DNA of 64,000 bases from an uncultured Clostridium sp. (GCA_902462295.1 CABQAZ010000001.1:62001-126000), one strand, 5' to 3'. Positions 1 through 9,832 are shown, counted from the stretch's first letter. Program-made: numbers and translations. The notes: generated from the sequence alone by a model not told the origin.

Positions 1-1690
1 CAATGATAGATAAAATCTTTTTTACTTCTAAAGAGGAGTGATTTTGATAAGATGGATAATTCTTGTAAAAATATAAGAACAGCAAAATATATAAGGCTTT
101 CAAGAGAAGATGGAGATGATAGAGAAAGTGAAAGTGTTGAAAATCAAAGAGATATTATAGACAATTATATATCAGAACATAAAGAATTAATTGAAAGTGG
201 AGAATATGTTGATGATGGATATACTGGAACAAATTTTAATAGACCTGGATTTCTAAAAATGATAAAAGACATTGAGGATGAAAAAATAGATTGTATTATA
301 ACAAAAGATTTATCAAGATTTGGAAGAGATCACATAGATACAGGATATTATTTAGAAAGATATTTACCAGCAAAAAATATTAGATATATCGCAATAGGAG
401 ATAATGTAGATACTTTGAAAACAGATGGATTACAGTTTTTAACATTTAAGTTGAGTTTTAATGATTATTATGCACAAGATATATCAAATAAAATTAAAAG
501 TGTAAAACAGAGAAAAATAGAAAAAGGAGAATATCAGGCTGGAATTCCACCATATGGTTATAAAAAAGATAAAGAAGTAAAGAATCATTTAGTTCCAGAT
601 GAATACAGTTCAAAAATTGTAAAAGAAATATTTGATATGTATGTAAATAAAGGAATGTCAACTATAAAGATAGCGGATGAGTTAAATAGACGAGAAATAG
701 AACCACCAGCAATATATTTAAAAATTCCTACATATATGAAAAAACAAAGTGTAAATCCTAATGGAAAATATGTATGGTTAAGAGCACAAATAGGAAAAAT
801 TTTAAGAAATGAAGTATATCTTGGAAATGTGGTTGGAAGAAAGTATCAAAAGGTAAGCCATAAAATAGCGAAAGTAAGGTGTACCAGAAAAGAGGAACAT
901 ATTGTATTAGAAAATATGCATAAGCCAATTATAGATGTTAATCTTTGGAATAAAGCACAAGATAAATTAAATCATTATACAAAAACAAGAGATAGAAAAT
1001 ACGATCATCCTTTAAAAGGAATAATATATTGTGGAGAATGTGGGAATAAAGCAACATTAAGATGTAGAGAAGAAAAAAGAAAAAATGGTAGTATTTGGAG
1101 TGCAACATATTTTATTTGTTCTAAAAGGAATAATTATAGTGGACTTTGCAAATGTAAACAAATTTCAGCCAAATTGATAGAAGAAATAATAAATAAAAAA
1201 GTAATAGAAGAAATAAAAAAAATAAACTTTTCAGAAAAAGAAATAAAGCAAATATATAAACAAGCAGAAAGGCAATCTGAAAGTGAAAGCAATTTATTGC
1301 AAATAAAATTACAGGAACTAAAAAATAAATTACAAAATATAGAAAATACAATAGAAGAAGTTTATCAAGATAAAATAAATAAAATTATACAAATAGAAGA
1401 TTTTAATATGATTTATGAAAAAAAGCAAAAAGAAAGAAATAAAATTTTAAAAGAAATAAAAAAGATAAATGAAAAATTGGAGAAAGATAAACAACAAACA
1501 AAAAAAGTAGATTTTGAAAAGATAAAACAAATAGCATATGAATTATTAAAAATGGAGAAAACCAATAAAATAATATTAGAAAAATTAATTAAAAAAATTG
1601 AATTTGATAAAGAACAAAATATAAAAATAAAATTTACATTTCAGAATTGTGCTAATAAATAATAAATTAAAAAAAGAGTACATTAAAGAA
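1..1690 (+). mobile_element. Right end of serine-recombinase element 1 (in pdaA)
   Basis: The window opens inside an integrated element whose left end is not visible. A large serine recombinase ends at 1662, and host coding sequence resumes about 30 bases later as the second part of a PdaA-type deacetylase. This matches elements 2 and 3 in layout: recombinase last, same strand as the interrupted gene, attachment site next to its stop codon. The boundary is inferred from where homology to PdaA begins (about 1690), because no left end is available for comparison. Confidence 0.65.
52..1662 (+). CDS. Large serine recombinase (element 1)
   Basis: A 536-residue site-specific recombinase that would integrate and excise the element whose right end it occupies. 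The N-terminal resolvase domain has the nucleophile Ser17 in the motif YIRLSRED and the conserved block KDLSRFGRD near residues 85-93. A recombinase domain follows (about 165-300), then a zinc ribbon with CGECG near residue 330 and later cysteines, then a long lysine- and glutamate-rich coiled coil (about 400-510). The ATG at 52 lies about 13 bases after a GAGGAG ribosome site. The stop is about 30 bases before PdaA homology resumes. The family is clear; control of excision cannot be read from the window. Confidence 0.93.
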   Translation: MDNSCKNIRTAKYIRLSREDGDDRESESVENQRDIIDNYISEHKELIESGEYVDDGYTGTNFNRPGFLKMIKDIEDEKIDCIITKDLSRFGRDHIDTGYYLERYLPAKNIRYIAIGDNVDTLKTDGLQFLTFKLSFNDYYAQDISNKIKSVKQRKIEKGEYQAGIPPYGYKKDKEVKNHLVPDEYSSKIVKEIFDMYVNKGMSTIKIADELNRREIEPPAIYLKIPTYMKKQSVNPNGKYVWLRAQIGKILRNEVYLGNVVGRKYQKVSHKIAKVRCTRKEEHIVLENMHKPIIDVNLWNKAQDKLNHYTKTRDRKYDHPLKGIIYCGECGNKATLRCREEKRKNGSIWSATYFICSKRNNYSGLCKCKQISAKLIEEIINKKVIEEIKKINFSEKEIKQIYKQAERQSESESNLLQIKLQELKNKLQNIENTIEEVYQDKINKIIQIEDFNMIYEKKQKERNKILKEIKKINEKLEKDKQQTKKVDFEKIKQIAYELLKMEKTNKIILEKLIKKIEFDKEQNIKIKFTFQNCANK

Positions 1691-2089
1691 TTAGGAAATC
1701 ATACAGTAAATCATAAAAGCTTACCAAGTATTTCAGATGAAGAAATTGAGAACGAAATAATGAAATTACATCAGGTTGTATTTGAAAAATTTAATTATGA
1801 AATGAAATATATGCGACCTCCAAAAGGAGAATTTAATGAAAGAACATTAAAGAAAACATCAGAACTTGGGTATAAAACAGTAATGTGGAGTTTTGCATAT
1901 TTTGACTGGGACGAAAAAAAGCAACCATCAATAGATGAAAGCCAAAAAATGATTATTAATAATTTTCATTGCGGAGAAATAATGTTATTACATCCAAATT
2001 CAAAAACAAATTCTGAGGTTTTAGATGCAATTATAAAAGAAGCCCAAAAGCAAGGATATGAATTTAAATTATTAGATGAATTTAAATAA
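1649..2089 (+). CDS. pdaA: 3' part of interrupted PdaA-like polysaccharide deacetylase
   Basis: C-terminal part of a carbohydrate esterase 4 deacetylase. PdaA makes muramic-delta-lactam in the spore cortex. Visible are the zinc-binding HTVNH motif (in GNHTVNH), the RPPKGEF block, a W-S-F-A-Y-F-D-W-D stretch that is a PdaA hallmark, and LLHPNSKTN near the end. The NodB motif 1 (TFD-type) and the signal peptide are missing because the 5' part lies beyond element 1, outside the window. The frame is open from a GTG at 1649, but homology starts only at about 1690. As it stands the gene cannot give an active enzyme; excision of element 1 could restore it. Confidence 0.82.
   Translation: MLINNKLKKEYIKELGNHTVNHKSLPSISDEEIENEIMKLHQVVFEKFNYEMKYMRPPKGEFNERTLKKTSELGYKTVMWSFAYFDWDEKKQPSIDESQKMIINNFHCGEIMLLHPNSKTNSEVLDAIIKEAQKQGYEFKLLDEFK
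1685..1710 (+). other. Probable attR of element 1 in pdaA
   Basis: Host homology starts at the GNHT codons (1694 onward) while the residues before them do not fit PdaA. The crossover core is therefore placed around GGAAATCAT (1694-1702). Without attL in the window the exact core cannot be fixed. Confidence 0.35.
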
Positions 2090-2114
2090 ATTTTAGAAAG
2101 GTAAAAAATGAATA

Positions 2115-2384
2115 ATGAAAAAAATAAAATTAGATAAAATTTTAGAAATGCCAGAAGAAGTTTGCTCAAATACACCAAAAGTAACAATTACAGGATTTAA
2201 TGAAGTGATTTTAGAAAATTATAAAGGAATATTAGAATATGAAGAATTTTTTGCAAGTATAAGCACATATATTGGTGTAATAAACATAAAAGGATATAAT
2301 ATTAATTTAGAAAAAATGACAAATGATGATATAAAAATAACTGGAAAAATTGAAAGTGTAGAAATAGAAAGAACTGAAGATTAA
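2115..2384 (+). CDS. yqfC: Sporulation protein YqfC
   Basis: An 89-residue protein of the YabP/YqfC family, made during sporulation under SigE in Bacillus; its exact role is unknown. It shows the family pattern of a short basic start, a P-K-V-T-I-T-G-F block and the central LENYKGILEYEE segment typical of YqfC. It precedes yqfD by 64 bases, the usual order in Firmicutes. It follows the pdaA fragment by 25 bases. The ATG at 2115 has only a weak purine-rich site upstream. Confidence 0.85.
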   Translation: MKKIKLDKILEMPEEVCSNTPKVTITGFNEVILENYKGILEYEEFFASISTYIGVINIKGYNINLEKMTNDDIKITGKIESVEIERTED

Positions 2385-2448
2385 AAAACAAATAAGCTTT
2401 ATTCAATATAAATAATTATAAACACAGAATAGATTATAGGAGGTATAG

Positions 2449-3661
2449 ATGCTAATTAAAATATTAATGAAATACATATTAGGTTATGTTCGAATAACTG
2501 TAGAGGGGTATTATATAGAAAGATTTATAAATATATGTACAACAAATAGGATATTAATATGGAATTTAAAAAGAGAAAAAGGAATAAAGCTACATTTAAA
2601 TATAGGAATACAAGATTTTTTTAAAGCTGTTGAAATAGCTAAAAAATTACAGTGTAAAACAAAAATAGAAAAAAAGAGAGGAATCCCATTTTTAATAAAT
2701 AAATACAGAAAAAGAAAAGTTTTTTTAATATCATTGATAGTTATTATAATTGCGTTATATATAAGTTCTAATTATGTTTGGAACATAGAGGTTCAAATAG
2801 AAGATAATTTACAAATAGAAAATTTAGTAGAAGACATACAAGAAGCAGGACTAAAAACTGGAATGAGAAAAAACAAAGTAAATATAGAAGAAATTGTAAA
2901 TAAAGTAAGATTAAAAAGAAATGATATATCATGGATAGGAATAAGCTTAAAAGGAACAAATGCAATAGTCAAAGCTGTAAAAGCAAAAGAAGCTCCAGAA
3001 TTAATTGATGAAAAAGAATACAGTAATATTGTTGCAAAAAAAGGAGGAACAATAACCCAAATTATAGCACAAAATGGAACAGCACAAGTAAAAAATGGAG
3101 ACAAAGTTGAACAAGGTCAAATACTTATACAAGGGACAATGGAAGGAAAATATACTGGAGTCAGATATGTACATAGTTTAGGAGAAGTAAAAGCAGTTGT
3201 ACAATATACAAAAACAGACAAAATTTATTTAAAAGAAACGAAAAATGTAAAAACAGGAAATAAAGAAAAGAAATATAAAATAAATTTTAATAATTTTCAA
3301 ATAAATTTTTATAAAACCCTTTCAAAATTTAAAATTTATGATACAATAGAAAATGAAAAGAAGTTTAGGATATTTTCTAACTTATATTTACCGATTTCCG
3401 TAACAAAAATAACCAATGAAGAATTGGAAAAAATTTCAAAAGAATATTCAATAGAAGAAGCAACAGAAAAAGGAACAAAACAATTAGAAGAAAAAATTGA
3501 AGCAGAAATAGAGGAAAAGAAAAACATACTTCGGAAAAAATGCTAAAATAACTGAAACTGAAGAATATGTAGAAGTAAGTGTAACATATGAAGTTATTGA
3601 AAATATAGGAATGCAGGAAAAAATAGATAAAATAAATGAACAGACAGAAGAAATACAATAA
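2449..3661 (+). pseudogene. yqfD: Sporulation protein YqfD, frameshifted near the 3' end
   Basis: YqfD (SpoIV-like) is a membrane protein needed for efficient sporulation. Residues 1-80 form the basic cytoplasmic part, a transmembrane segment lies near residues 87-107, and an extracellular domain follows. The reading frame stops at 3546, but the next frame continues without a stop to 3661 and encodes the expected end (T-E-T-E-E-Y-V-E-V then VIENIG). Removing C3532, in the context CTT-C-GGA, restores one frame of about 403 residues. It has a strong AGGAGG site before the ATG. The shift is a recent mutation or a sequence error; the same T-C-GG context appears at two other frameshifts in the window. 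Confidence 0.85.
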
Positions 3662-3699
3662 GATACCTGCCTACCAAGAACTTGGAAAGGATGGAAAAA

Positions 3700-4920
3700 A
3701 TGGAAGAGAGAAGTTTAAGAGTAGTAGGAACAGACAAAACCTTTTTTAATAAATTAACAAATACATTAACAAAACTATTAATACCAACTCAAATAGGTAT
3801 AAATGGAATGCGTATAAGTATGAAAAGAAATGCAGTAATAAAAGCATATCAAGCAACAAAAGAAGAGGAAGATTCAAGCAAAAAAGATAATATTGAAAAG
3901 AAGTATGAAGAAGCATATACAGCCTATTTAGAAGCACTAGATAAATACATATTAGATACAATTTATAAAAAAGTAAAAAATCAAACAGCAACACAATTAG
4001 AAAGTGTAGCATTATCACAATATTATGGAATAGTTCAATTAAAACAAAGTGAATATACAGAATACAAATATAGAAAACAAAAATACCTATTAGAATTAGA
4101 CAGAGAAACTGTAATGAATTCAAGTAAACAAAAATTAATAGAAAAATATCAAGAATTTTATATTTCAAAACAGGATTCATTATATAAAGGAATTTTAAAG
4201 AACTATTCTGTAAAATTAGCTGATACAACAAATGTATATGATTCAACAAAAGAATGGATATATATCAAAATATTTGATACACTAGAAGACTATATAAAAA
4301 ATATTTTACCATTAAAAATAAATGACTCAAAATTAGAAAAAGTAGTAAAAGAATATGAAAAATACGAAAAATTTACAGTAGGAAAATTAGACGCAAGAGA
4401 TAATATTGAAAAAAATATGATATTATTAGGAATAAGTAGAACTTTATTTACACATAGTTTACCATTAGTAGTTGCAGAACAATGCTATATGAAAATATTA
4501 AAAGATGCAAGATGTTTAGTACAAGATACTAAAATAGCTACAAAAAGAGAAAAAGCATATACAATGGTATTAACTTTAATAGAAGATTACAATGTAAGAT
4601 TATTATCAACAAAAGTATATTGGGACAATCCAAAAGAAAGAGAACAATTTAAACGTTTTTATGAAAAATATAGAGATATAGAAAAACTAAAAGATATTGA
4701 TTTTATAGAATATGTTAAACAAAAAGAAATTTTATTTATAAAAGAAGATATGAATAAGATAAAAGGAGAAAAGACTGATTACACTAGATTAATAAAATAT
4801 TATAAAAGAAAATTAGTAGACTATGGAGTAATGAAAGAAATAAGAGATTGTAAAACAGAAAAAGGAAAATATGCAAGAAGTAAAGTAAGCACAAGAATAA
4901 AAGAATATGCAAGTGCATAA
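3700..4920 (+). CDS. Uncharacterised 407-residue protein between yqfD and ybeY
   Basis: I do not recognise this family. The protein is rich in Lys, Glu and Tyr, predicted largely helical, and has no signal peptide or clear membrane segment. Residues about 40-85 look like a coiled coil. The ATG at 3700 has a GGAAAGG site nine bases upstream and is preferred over TTG 3682 or ATG 3691. In most Firmicutes this place, between yqfD and ybeY, is held by phoH and yqfF; here both are absent. It ends 29 bases before ybeY and is probably cotranscribed with it. Confidence 0.7.
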   Translation: MEERSLRVVGTDKTFFNKLTNTLTKLLIPTQIGINGMRISMKRNAVIKAYQATKEEEDSSKKDNIEKKYEEAYTAYLEALDKYILDTIYKKVKNQTATQLESVALSQYYGIVQLKQSEYTEYKYRKQKYLLELDRETVMNSSKQKLIEKYQEFYISKQDSLYKGILKNYSVKLADTTNVYDSTKEWIYIKIFDTLEDYIKNILPLKINDSKLEKVVKEYEKYEKFTVGKLDARDNIEKNMILLGISRTLFTHSLPLVVAEQCYMKILKDARCLVQDTKIATKREKAYTMVLTLIEDYNVRLLSTKVYWDNPKEREQFKRFYEKYRDIEKLKDIDFIEYVKQKEILFIKEDMNKIKGEKTDYTRLIKYYKRKLVDYGVMKEIRDCKTEKGKYARSKVSTRIKEYASA

Positions 4921-4949
4921 AAAGTATAATTGAAAGATGTGAGTAAAAA

Positions 4950-5438
4950 ATGTATCAATTAGAGTATTGGGATTTAGAAAAAAATGAAGAATATGAAAAA
5001 GTAATAAAAAAGGTAGTAAAACAATGTTTTGAAGAAGAAAAGTTAGAAAATTCAAAAATATATTTAAGTATAATATTAACAACACCTGAGCATATTCATG
5101 AAATAAATAAACAATACAGAAATGTAGACAGAGAAACAGATGTATTATCATTTCCTATGTACGAAAAAGAGGAAATAGATAAAAAAATAGAAAATCAAGA
5201 TTTTGAACATGAAGATGTTTTAGGAGATATAATAATATCAATAGAAAGAGTAAAAGAACAAGCAAAAGAATATGGACACAGTTTTGAAAGAGAATTTGCA
5301 TATATGATAGTACATGGATTTTATCATCTAATGGGTTATGATCATATAAAAGAAGAGGACAAGATTATAATGAGACCAAAAGAAGAAAATGTATTAAATA
5401 AACTAGGGATAAAAAGGAATGAAATGAATGAAAAATAA
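4950..5438 (+). CDS. ybeY: Endoribonuclease YbeY
   Basis: A 162-residue single-strand endoribonuclease acting in 16S rRNA maturation and ribosome quality control. The metal-binding signature HGFYHLMGYDH is intact at about residues 125-135, with three histidines. The central R-x-x-D-R-x-T-D-V-L-S-F-P block (about 57-68) is also present. The stop overlaps the start of the next gene by 11 bases, which suggests translational coupling to the DUF3048 protein. Confidence 0.95.
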   Translation: MYQLEYWDLEKNEEYEKVIKKVVKQCFEEEKLENSKIYLSIILTTPEHIHEINKQYRNVDRETDVLSFPMYEKEEIDKKIENQDFEHEDVLGDIIISIERVKEQAKEYGHSFEREFAYMIVHGFYHLMGYDHIKEEDKIIMRPKEENVLNKLGIKRNEMNEK

Positions 5439-6498
5439 AAAAACAATGATTTTATTAATTATTCTAGCAATATTAGTAGTAATTGCAGGGGGACTTTTGG
5501 TATATAAAATTATCAATAAAGAACAATCAAGTCAAATTACAAATGCAGATGTAGATGTAAAAGAAGAAGAAAACGAACCATTAGTAGTGCAACAAAATCA
5601 GGTGAAAATATTCAGTGGAACAGATAGACCAATAGCTGTAATGATAGATAATCATTCAGGAGCATGGCCACAAGCAAACTTAAATAAAGCATATTTAGTG
5701 TATGAAATAGTTGTTGAGGGTGGAGAAACCAGATTGATGGCACTATTTAAAGGACAGAAATTAGAAAAAATTGGACCTGTAAGAAGTTCAAGACATTATT
5801 TTCTAGATTATGCATTAGAAAATGACGCAATATATGTTCATCATGGATGGAGTCCACAAGCACAAAGTGATATAACAAAATTAGGAGTAAATAATATAAA
5901 TGGAATACAAGAAGCATCTTCTGATTTTTTTAGAGTTAAAGATAAATCAGCACCACACAATTTATTTACATCAACAGAAAGTATATTAAAAATTGCAAAC
6001 AGAAAAGGATATGAAACAACATCAAATGAAAAGAGTGTATTAAATTATGTAGCAAATGAGTTTGATTTAGCCGAAAAATATCAAAATGAAACAGATACAA
6101 TAACAGCTACAGATATAACAATACCACATTCAACACTTCAAACAGTAAAATATGAATATAATGCAGAAACAAAAACATATACAAGATATGCAAGAAATAA
6201 AATTCAAACAGATTATATTACAGGAGAACCTGTAGTAACAAAAAATATAATTATAACAATGTGTGATAATTATACATTAACAGATAGTGAAAACAAAGGC
6301 AGACAAGGACTAAAAAATATAGGAACATTTGATGGATATTATATTACAAATGGAAAAGCAATTAAAATAAAATGTATAAAATCAGAAAGAAATGAGCAAA
6401 CAGTTTATAAAGACTTAAATGGAAAAGAAATAGAAATTAATGATGGAAATACATTTATAAATATTTGTCCTACAGATGCACAAATAGTAATAAAATAA
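5428..6498 (+). CDS. DUF3048 (YerB-like) membrane-anchored protein
   Basis: A 356-residue exported protein. An N-terminal hydrophobic segment (about residues 5-27) anchors it; no lipobox cysteine is seen, unlike YerB lipoproteins. The DUF3048 N-terminal domain begins with RPIAVMIDNH and continues through GPVRSSRHYF and VHHGWSPQA; the C-terminal DUF3048 domain has the NIIITMCDNY-like segment. The biochemical role of the family is not established. It overlaps ybeY and is followed after 12 bases by another membrane-anchored protein. Confidence 0.85.
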   Translation: MKNKKTMILLIILAILVVIAGGLLVYKIINKEQSSQITNADVDVKEEENEPLVVQQNQVKIFSGTDRPIAVMIDNHSGAWPQANLNKAYLVYEIVVEGGETRLMALFKGQKLEKIGPVRSSRHYFLDYALENDAIYVHHGWSPQAQSDITKLGVNNINGIQEASSDFFRVKDKSAPHNLFTSTESILKIANRKGYETTSNEKSVLNYVANEFDLAEKYQNETDTITATDITIPHSTLQTVKYEYNAETKTYTRYARNKIQTDYITGEPVVTKNIIITMCDNYTLTDSENKGRQGLKNIGTFDGYYITNGKAIKIKCIKSERNEQTVYKDLNGKEIEINDGNTFINICPTDAQIVIK

Positions 6499-6510
6499 TA
6501 GGGGTATGTT

Positions 6511-8295
6511 ATGAAAAAGGGGAACAACGTATTAATAATAGTAATAATAGTAGTTTTATTAGTAGCTTTATTAGCAGGTGGATTTATATATATATTTTTT
6601 GCAACAGACATATTAAAATCAGACGAAAAACTATTTTATAAATATTTAGCACAAATAGTATCAGAAGAAGATGGATTTGTTGAGCAAAATATAGAAAAAT
6701 TAAAAGATAAGAAAAAGCAAAATCCATATGAAAATTCAGGAAGTTTGACTATTCAAACAGAATTACCAAAAGATATGGAAGATTTAGCTAATGAAGTAAA
6801 TGAGTTGACATTTAAATTTTCTGGAAAAACAGATAATGTAAATAAAAAAACAGAAAAAGAATTTATTGTAGATTATGGAAATGATGTTACTTTTCCTGTA
6901 ATTTATAAACATATAGACAAAACATTTGGATTACAGATAAAACCTATAGGAAGTAACAAATTTATAGCAATTAAAAATGAGAATTTAAAAGAATTTTTAG
7001 AAAAATTAAATGTTACAGATACTACAAATATTCCAGACGAAATTGATTTTTCTGAAATAGAAAAAAACATAAAATTTACTGAAGAGGAAAAAGAACAATT
7101 AAAAGAGATTTATAGTCCAGTTTTAAAAGAACAATTAACAAAAAATAATTTTACTGGTATGAAGAAATCAGATGGAGAAGAATATGTTTTACAATTAAAT
7201 GGGGAACAAATAAAAAATCTAATTGTAAAATTATTAGAAGCAACAAAACAAAATACACTATTAATTGATAAATTAAATGAATATATATCACAAATAAATG
7301 AGGATAACAGTGACATAACATTAACAACAGAAAATGTAGACAATATGATATCAAGTATAAATGATGTAGACGGTTCAGAAATACAGAATCTTAAAATAAC
7401 ACTTGTACAAAAAAATAAAAAACTAAACAAAATTGAATGTGAATATGGAGATAATAAATTAACAGTTACAAAAATAAATGAAAACGATAAATTGTCATAT
7501 AATGTGAATTTAGAAATAAAAAATACACAAACTACAACAGATGAACAAGATTCTACTGATGATTCTGATAATGATAATTCAATAAGTTATAATACATCTG
7601 TAATGAGTGATATGCAATTAAATTTATATATGAATATACAATATACAGGTTTACAAGAATTAAATAATGTTCAAGAAGAAAGCCAAGTTGGAATTGCATT
7701 AAAAGAAGATGATCAGAATTTTAAATATGAATATAATATAAATAATAATGTTCAATTTAAAGATAACGTTTCAATAGAAGAATTTGATGATAAGTCAACA
7801 GTAATTTTGAATAATTATAATAGCCGAGTTTTAACGAACTTTTTGACACAGGTACAGCAGAGAATAATTGATGTAAACAAAAAACAAATGCAAGAATTAG
7901 GGTTAGAAGAAACTGAAAATCCTATATTATATTCAAATCCGATTACAATACTAGGAATAATGATATATAGGAGTTCACAAAGTGTAGTGAATGATAATAC
8001 AGTAGATAATTTAGCAAAAAGTGAAGCTGAAGCATATAATCAGCAGTTTTCACATTATGAGGGAGATAAAAAAAGAGGAACAGAAGTTAATGCATTAATT
8101 ACTTATGTAATATCAAAGAATCTTGAAAATGAAGATAACAAAAAGATAGAGATTAAATTAGATGGAAATACAATAGTATCCAAAGAAGATAAAAGTGCAA
8201 AAGCACAAGCAGATACTAGCAAGTTGTATAATGTTACAATGGAGAAATCTGAAGATGGATATATTACTGAGATTATTATAACTGAAAAAGATTAG
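6511..8295 (+). CDS. Uncharacterised membrane-anchored extracellular protein
   Basis: A 594-residue protein with one N-terminal transmembrane segment (about residues 5-31) and a long polar outside part rich in Asn, Asp and Glu. An acidic linker near residues 345-360 separates two beta-rich halves. I cannot assign a family with certainty; it resembles large DUF-type envelope proteins of gut Clostridia. It starts 12 bases after the DUF3048 gene behind a GGGG site and is closed by a strong terminator, so it probably ends the yqfC-ybeY transcription unit. Confidence 0.75.
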   Translation: MKKGNNVLIIVIIVVLLVALLAGGFIYIFFATDILKSDEKLFYKYLAQIVSEEDGFVEQNIEKLKDKKKQNPYENSGSLTIQTELPKDMEDLANEVNELTFKFSGKTDNVNKKTEKEFIVDYGNDVTFPVIYKHIDKTFGLQIKPIGSNKFIAIKNENLKEFLEKLNVTDTTNIPDEIDFSEIEKNIKFTEEEKEQLKEIYSPVLKEQLTKNNFTGMKKSDGEEYVLQLNGEQIKNLIVKLLEATKQNTLLIDKLNEYISQINEDNSDITLTTENVDNMISSINDVDGSEIQNLKITLVQKNKKLNKIECEYGDNKLTVTKINENDKLSYNVNLEIKNTQTTTDEQDSTDDSDNDNSISYNTSVMSDMQLNLYMNIQYTGLQELNNVQEESQVGIALKEDDQNFKYEYNINNNVQFKDNVSIEEFDDKSTVILNNYNSRVLTNFLTQVQQRIIDVNKKQMQELGLEETENPILYSNPITILGIMIYRSSQSVVNDNTVDNLAKSEAEAYNQQFSHYEGDKKRGTEVNALITYVISKNLENEDNKKIEIKLDGNTIVSKEDKSAKAQADTSKLYNVTMEKSEDGYITEIIITEKD

Positions 8296-8309
8296 ATTAA
8301 ATTGATACT

Positions 8310-8346
8310 GAGATATAAAATTATAATTGTTTTATATCTCTTTTTT
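8310..8346 (+). terminator. Rho-independent terminator
   Basis: An 11-bp perfect stem (GAGATATAAAA with TTTTATATCTC) and a loop of nine bases, followed by six T. Confidence 0.85.
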
Positions 8347-8360
8347 ATGAAAATGTCACA

Positions 8361-8451
8361 GGATAATGGTTTTATTTAAATTAATATAAATAAAGGAATG
8401 AAGTATAAGATTTTCATTCCTTATTATAAGAATTAATCAACCCCATTATAA
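8361..8451. repeat. Small inverted-repeat element, copy D
   Basis: Ends in GGATAATGGTTTTATT on the left and, inverted, ATAATGGGGTTGATTAAT-like sequence on the right. Inside is a separate hairpin (AAGGAATGAA with TTCATTCCTT). The ends match those of copies at 13128 and 32958, so this is a member of the same intergenic repeat family with a different core. Confidence 0.5.
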
Positions 8452-8507
8452 TATAACAATAAAATAAAAAGATTATAATAAAATGTTTAAAAATTCCAAA
8501 AATGTGA

Positions 8508-8513
8508 TATAAT
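8508..8513 (+). promoter_or_regulatory. Probable -10 element of ldh
   Basis: TATAAT preceded by TGTGA, 33 bases before the ldh start. The -35 region (TTTAAA near 8486) is weak. Confidence 0.4.
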
Positions 8514-8545
8514 AATACTGACAAAAAATAAGAGGAGGAATTTAT

Positions 8546-9502
8546 ATGAACACAAACAAAAAAGTAGTATTAATAGGAACAGGATTTGTAGGAATGAGCA
8601 TGGCATATGCTATGATGAACCAAGGAGGCGTAGATGAACTTATACTAATAGATGTACTTAAAGATAAAGCAAAAGGTGAAGAAATGGACTTATCACATGG
8701 ATTACCATATGCTCCTCAAAAAATGGATATAAAAGCAGGAGATTATTCAGAATGTAGAGATGCAAATGTAGTAGTAATTACAGCAGGATTACCACAAAAG
8801 CCAGGTCAATCAAGATTAGAGTTAGCAGTTGCAAATACAAAAATAGTAAAAGAAATAACAGAACAAGTAATGGCAAATGGATTTAATGGCGTATTTATAA
8901 TTGCAAGTAATCCAGTAGATTTGATGTCATATGTAGTTGCACAAGTTTCAGGATTACCAAAATCAAGAATAATAGGGTCAGGAACAGTATTAGATACAGC
9001 ACGTTTAAGATATTTGATTGCAGAATATTTAGATGTTTCAAGTAAAAATGTTCATGCATATATATTAGGAGAACATGGAGATTCTTCATTAGTTCCATGG
9101 GATCATTGTTATGTAGGATGTAAAAAAATGACAGATATAATGAAAGACAATAACCATCCAATGGAAGATTTAAAGAAGATACATGATGGAGTATGGCAAG
9201 CAGCATATGAAATTATAGAAAAGAAAAGAGCAACATATTATGGAATTGGTATGGCATTAAATAGAATTATAAAAGCAGTTTTAAATGATGAAAATTCAAT
9301 ACTTACAGTATCAACATATCAAAATGGAGAGTATAATCAAGAGGGAATGTACATTGGAGTTCCAGCAATAATTAATAAAAATGGAGTAAAAGAAATTTTA
9401 GAGTTAAAATTAAATGCTGAAGATCAAGCTAAGTTTAATCACAGTTGTGATATTATGAAAGAAAATATAGAAAATGAAATTAATCCAATATTAAACGCAT
9501 AA
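8546..9502 (+). CDS. ldh: L-lactate dehydrogenase
   Basis: A 318-residue NAD-dependent dehydrogenase reducing pyruvate to lactate in fermentation. The Rossmann motif GTGFVGMSMA (residues 12-21), the substrate loop AGLPQKPGQSR with Gln rather than Arg (which marks lactate rather than malate dehydrogenase), and the catalytic His in GEHGDSSLVPW are all present. Length is normal. It has a clear AGGAGG site eight bases before the ATG and appears monocistronic, followed by a structured repeat. Confidence 0.95.
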   Translation: MNTNKKVVLIGTGFVGMSMAYAMMNQGGVDELILIDVLKDKAKGEEMDLSHGLPYAPQKMDIKAGDYSECRDANVVVITAGLPQKPGQSRLELAVANTKIVKEITEQVMANGFNGVFIIASNPVDLMSYVVAQVSGLPKSRIIGSGTVLDTARLRYLIAEYLDVSSKNVHAYILGEHGDSSLVPWDHCYVGCKKMTDIMKDNNHPMEDLKKIHDGVWQAAYEIIEKKRATYYGIGMALNRIIKAVLNDENSILTVSTYQNGEYNQEGMYIGVPAIINKNGVKEILELKLNAEDQAKFNHSCDIMKENIENEINPILNA

Positions 9503-9527
9503 ATAAATTAAAGAAAGAACATTACTA

Positions 9528-9767
9528 GTTAATAGTTATAATTGAATTTTTTCAAGAAGCCTTAGAAATATAAGTTTTTCATTACATGTCTCGGTTTACT
9601 ACAAAATTTAAGAAATTCTAATTTATTTTATGGGTCCTTTCCACTATCGTGAACTCTTACCATAAAATTACAAAGAATTTCTAAAATTTTTTCATGCACA
9701 TTCGCCATTCCATTCAAAACTTATATTTCTAAGGCTTCTTGATATTAATTTATAATAAACCATTAAC
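9528..9767. repeat. Structured intergenic repeat, copy A (possible RNA)
   Basis: About 240 bases in the gap between ldh and gatC. The outermost ends are GTTAATAGTT and, inverted, GTTAATGGTT. Inside, 9553-9578 pairs perfectly with 9716-9741 (26 bp). Further in, AGAAATTCT pairs with AGAATTTCT and TTTTATGG with CCATAAAA, closing a 26-base loop (GTCCTTTCC onward). The copy at 13128-13370 keeps the loop and inner stems almost unchanged but has a different outer stem that is again fully paired. Such covariation suggests selection on structure. It may be a small non-autonomous element or a structured RNA; no family was recognised. Confidence 0.65.
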
Positions 9768-9803
9768 CTGTAAAGAAAGAGCTAGAAAGTTCTTTTTTTT
9801 TAC

Positions 9804-9832
9804 TTGTAATTTTCTAAAAAACGGTATATAAT
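9804..9832 (+). promoter_or_regulatory. Promoter of gatCAB
   Basis: TTGTAA and TATAAT separated by 17 bases, 35 bases before gatC. Confidence 0.6.
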
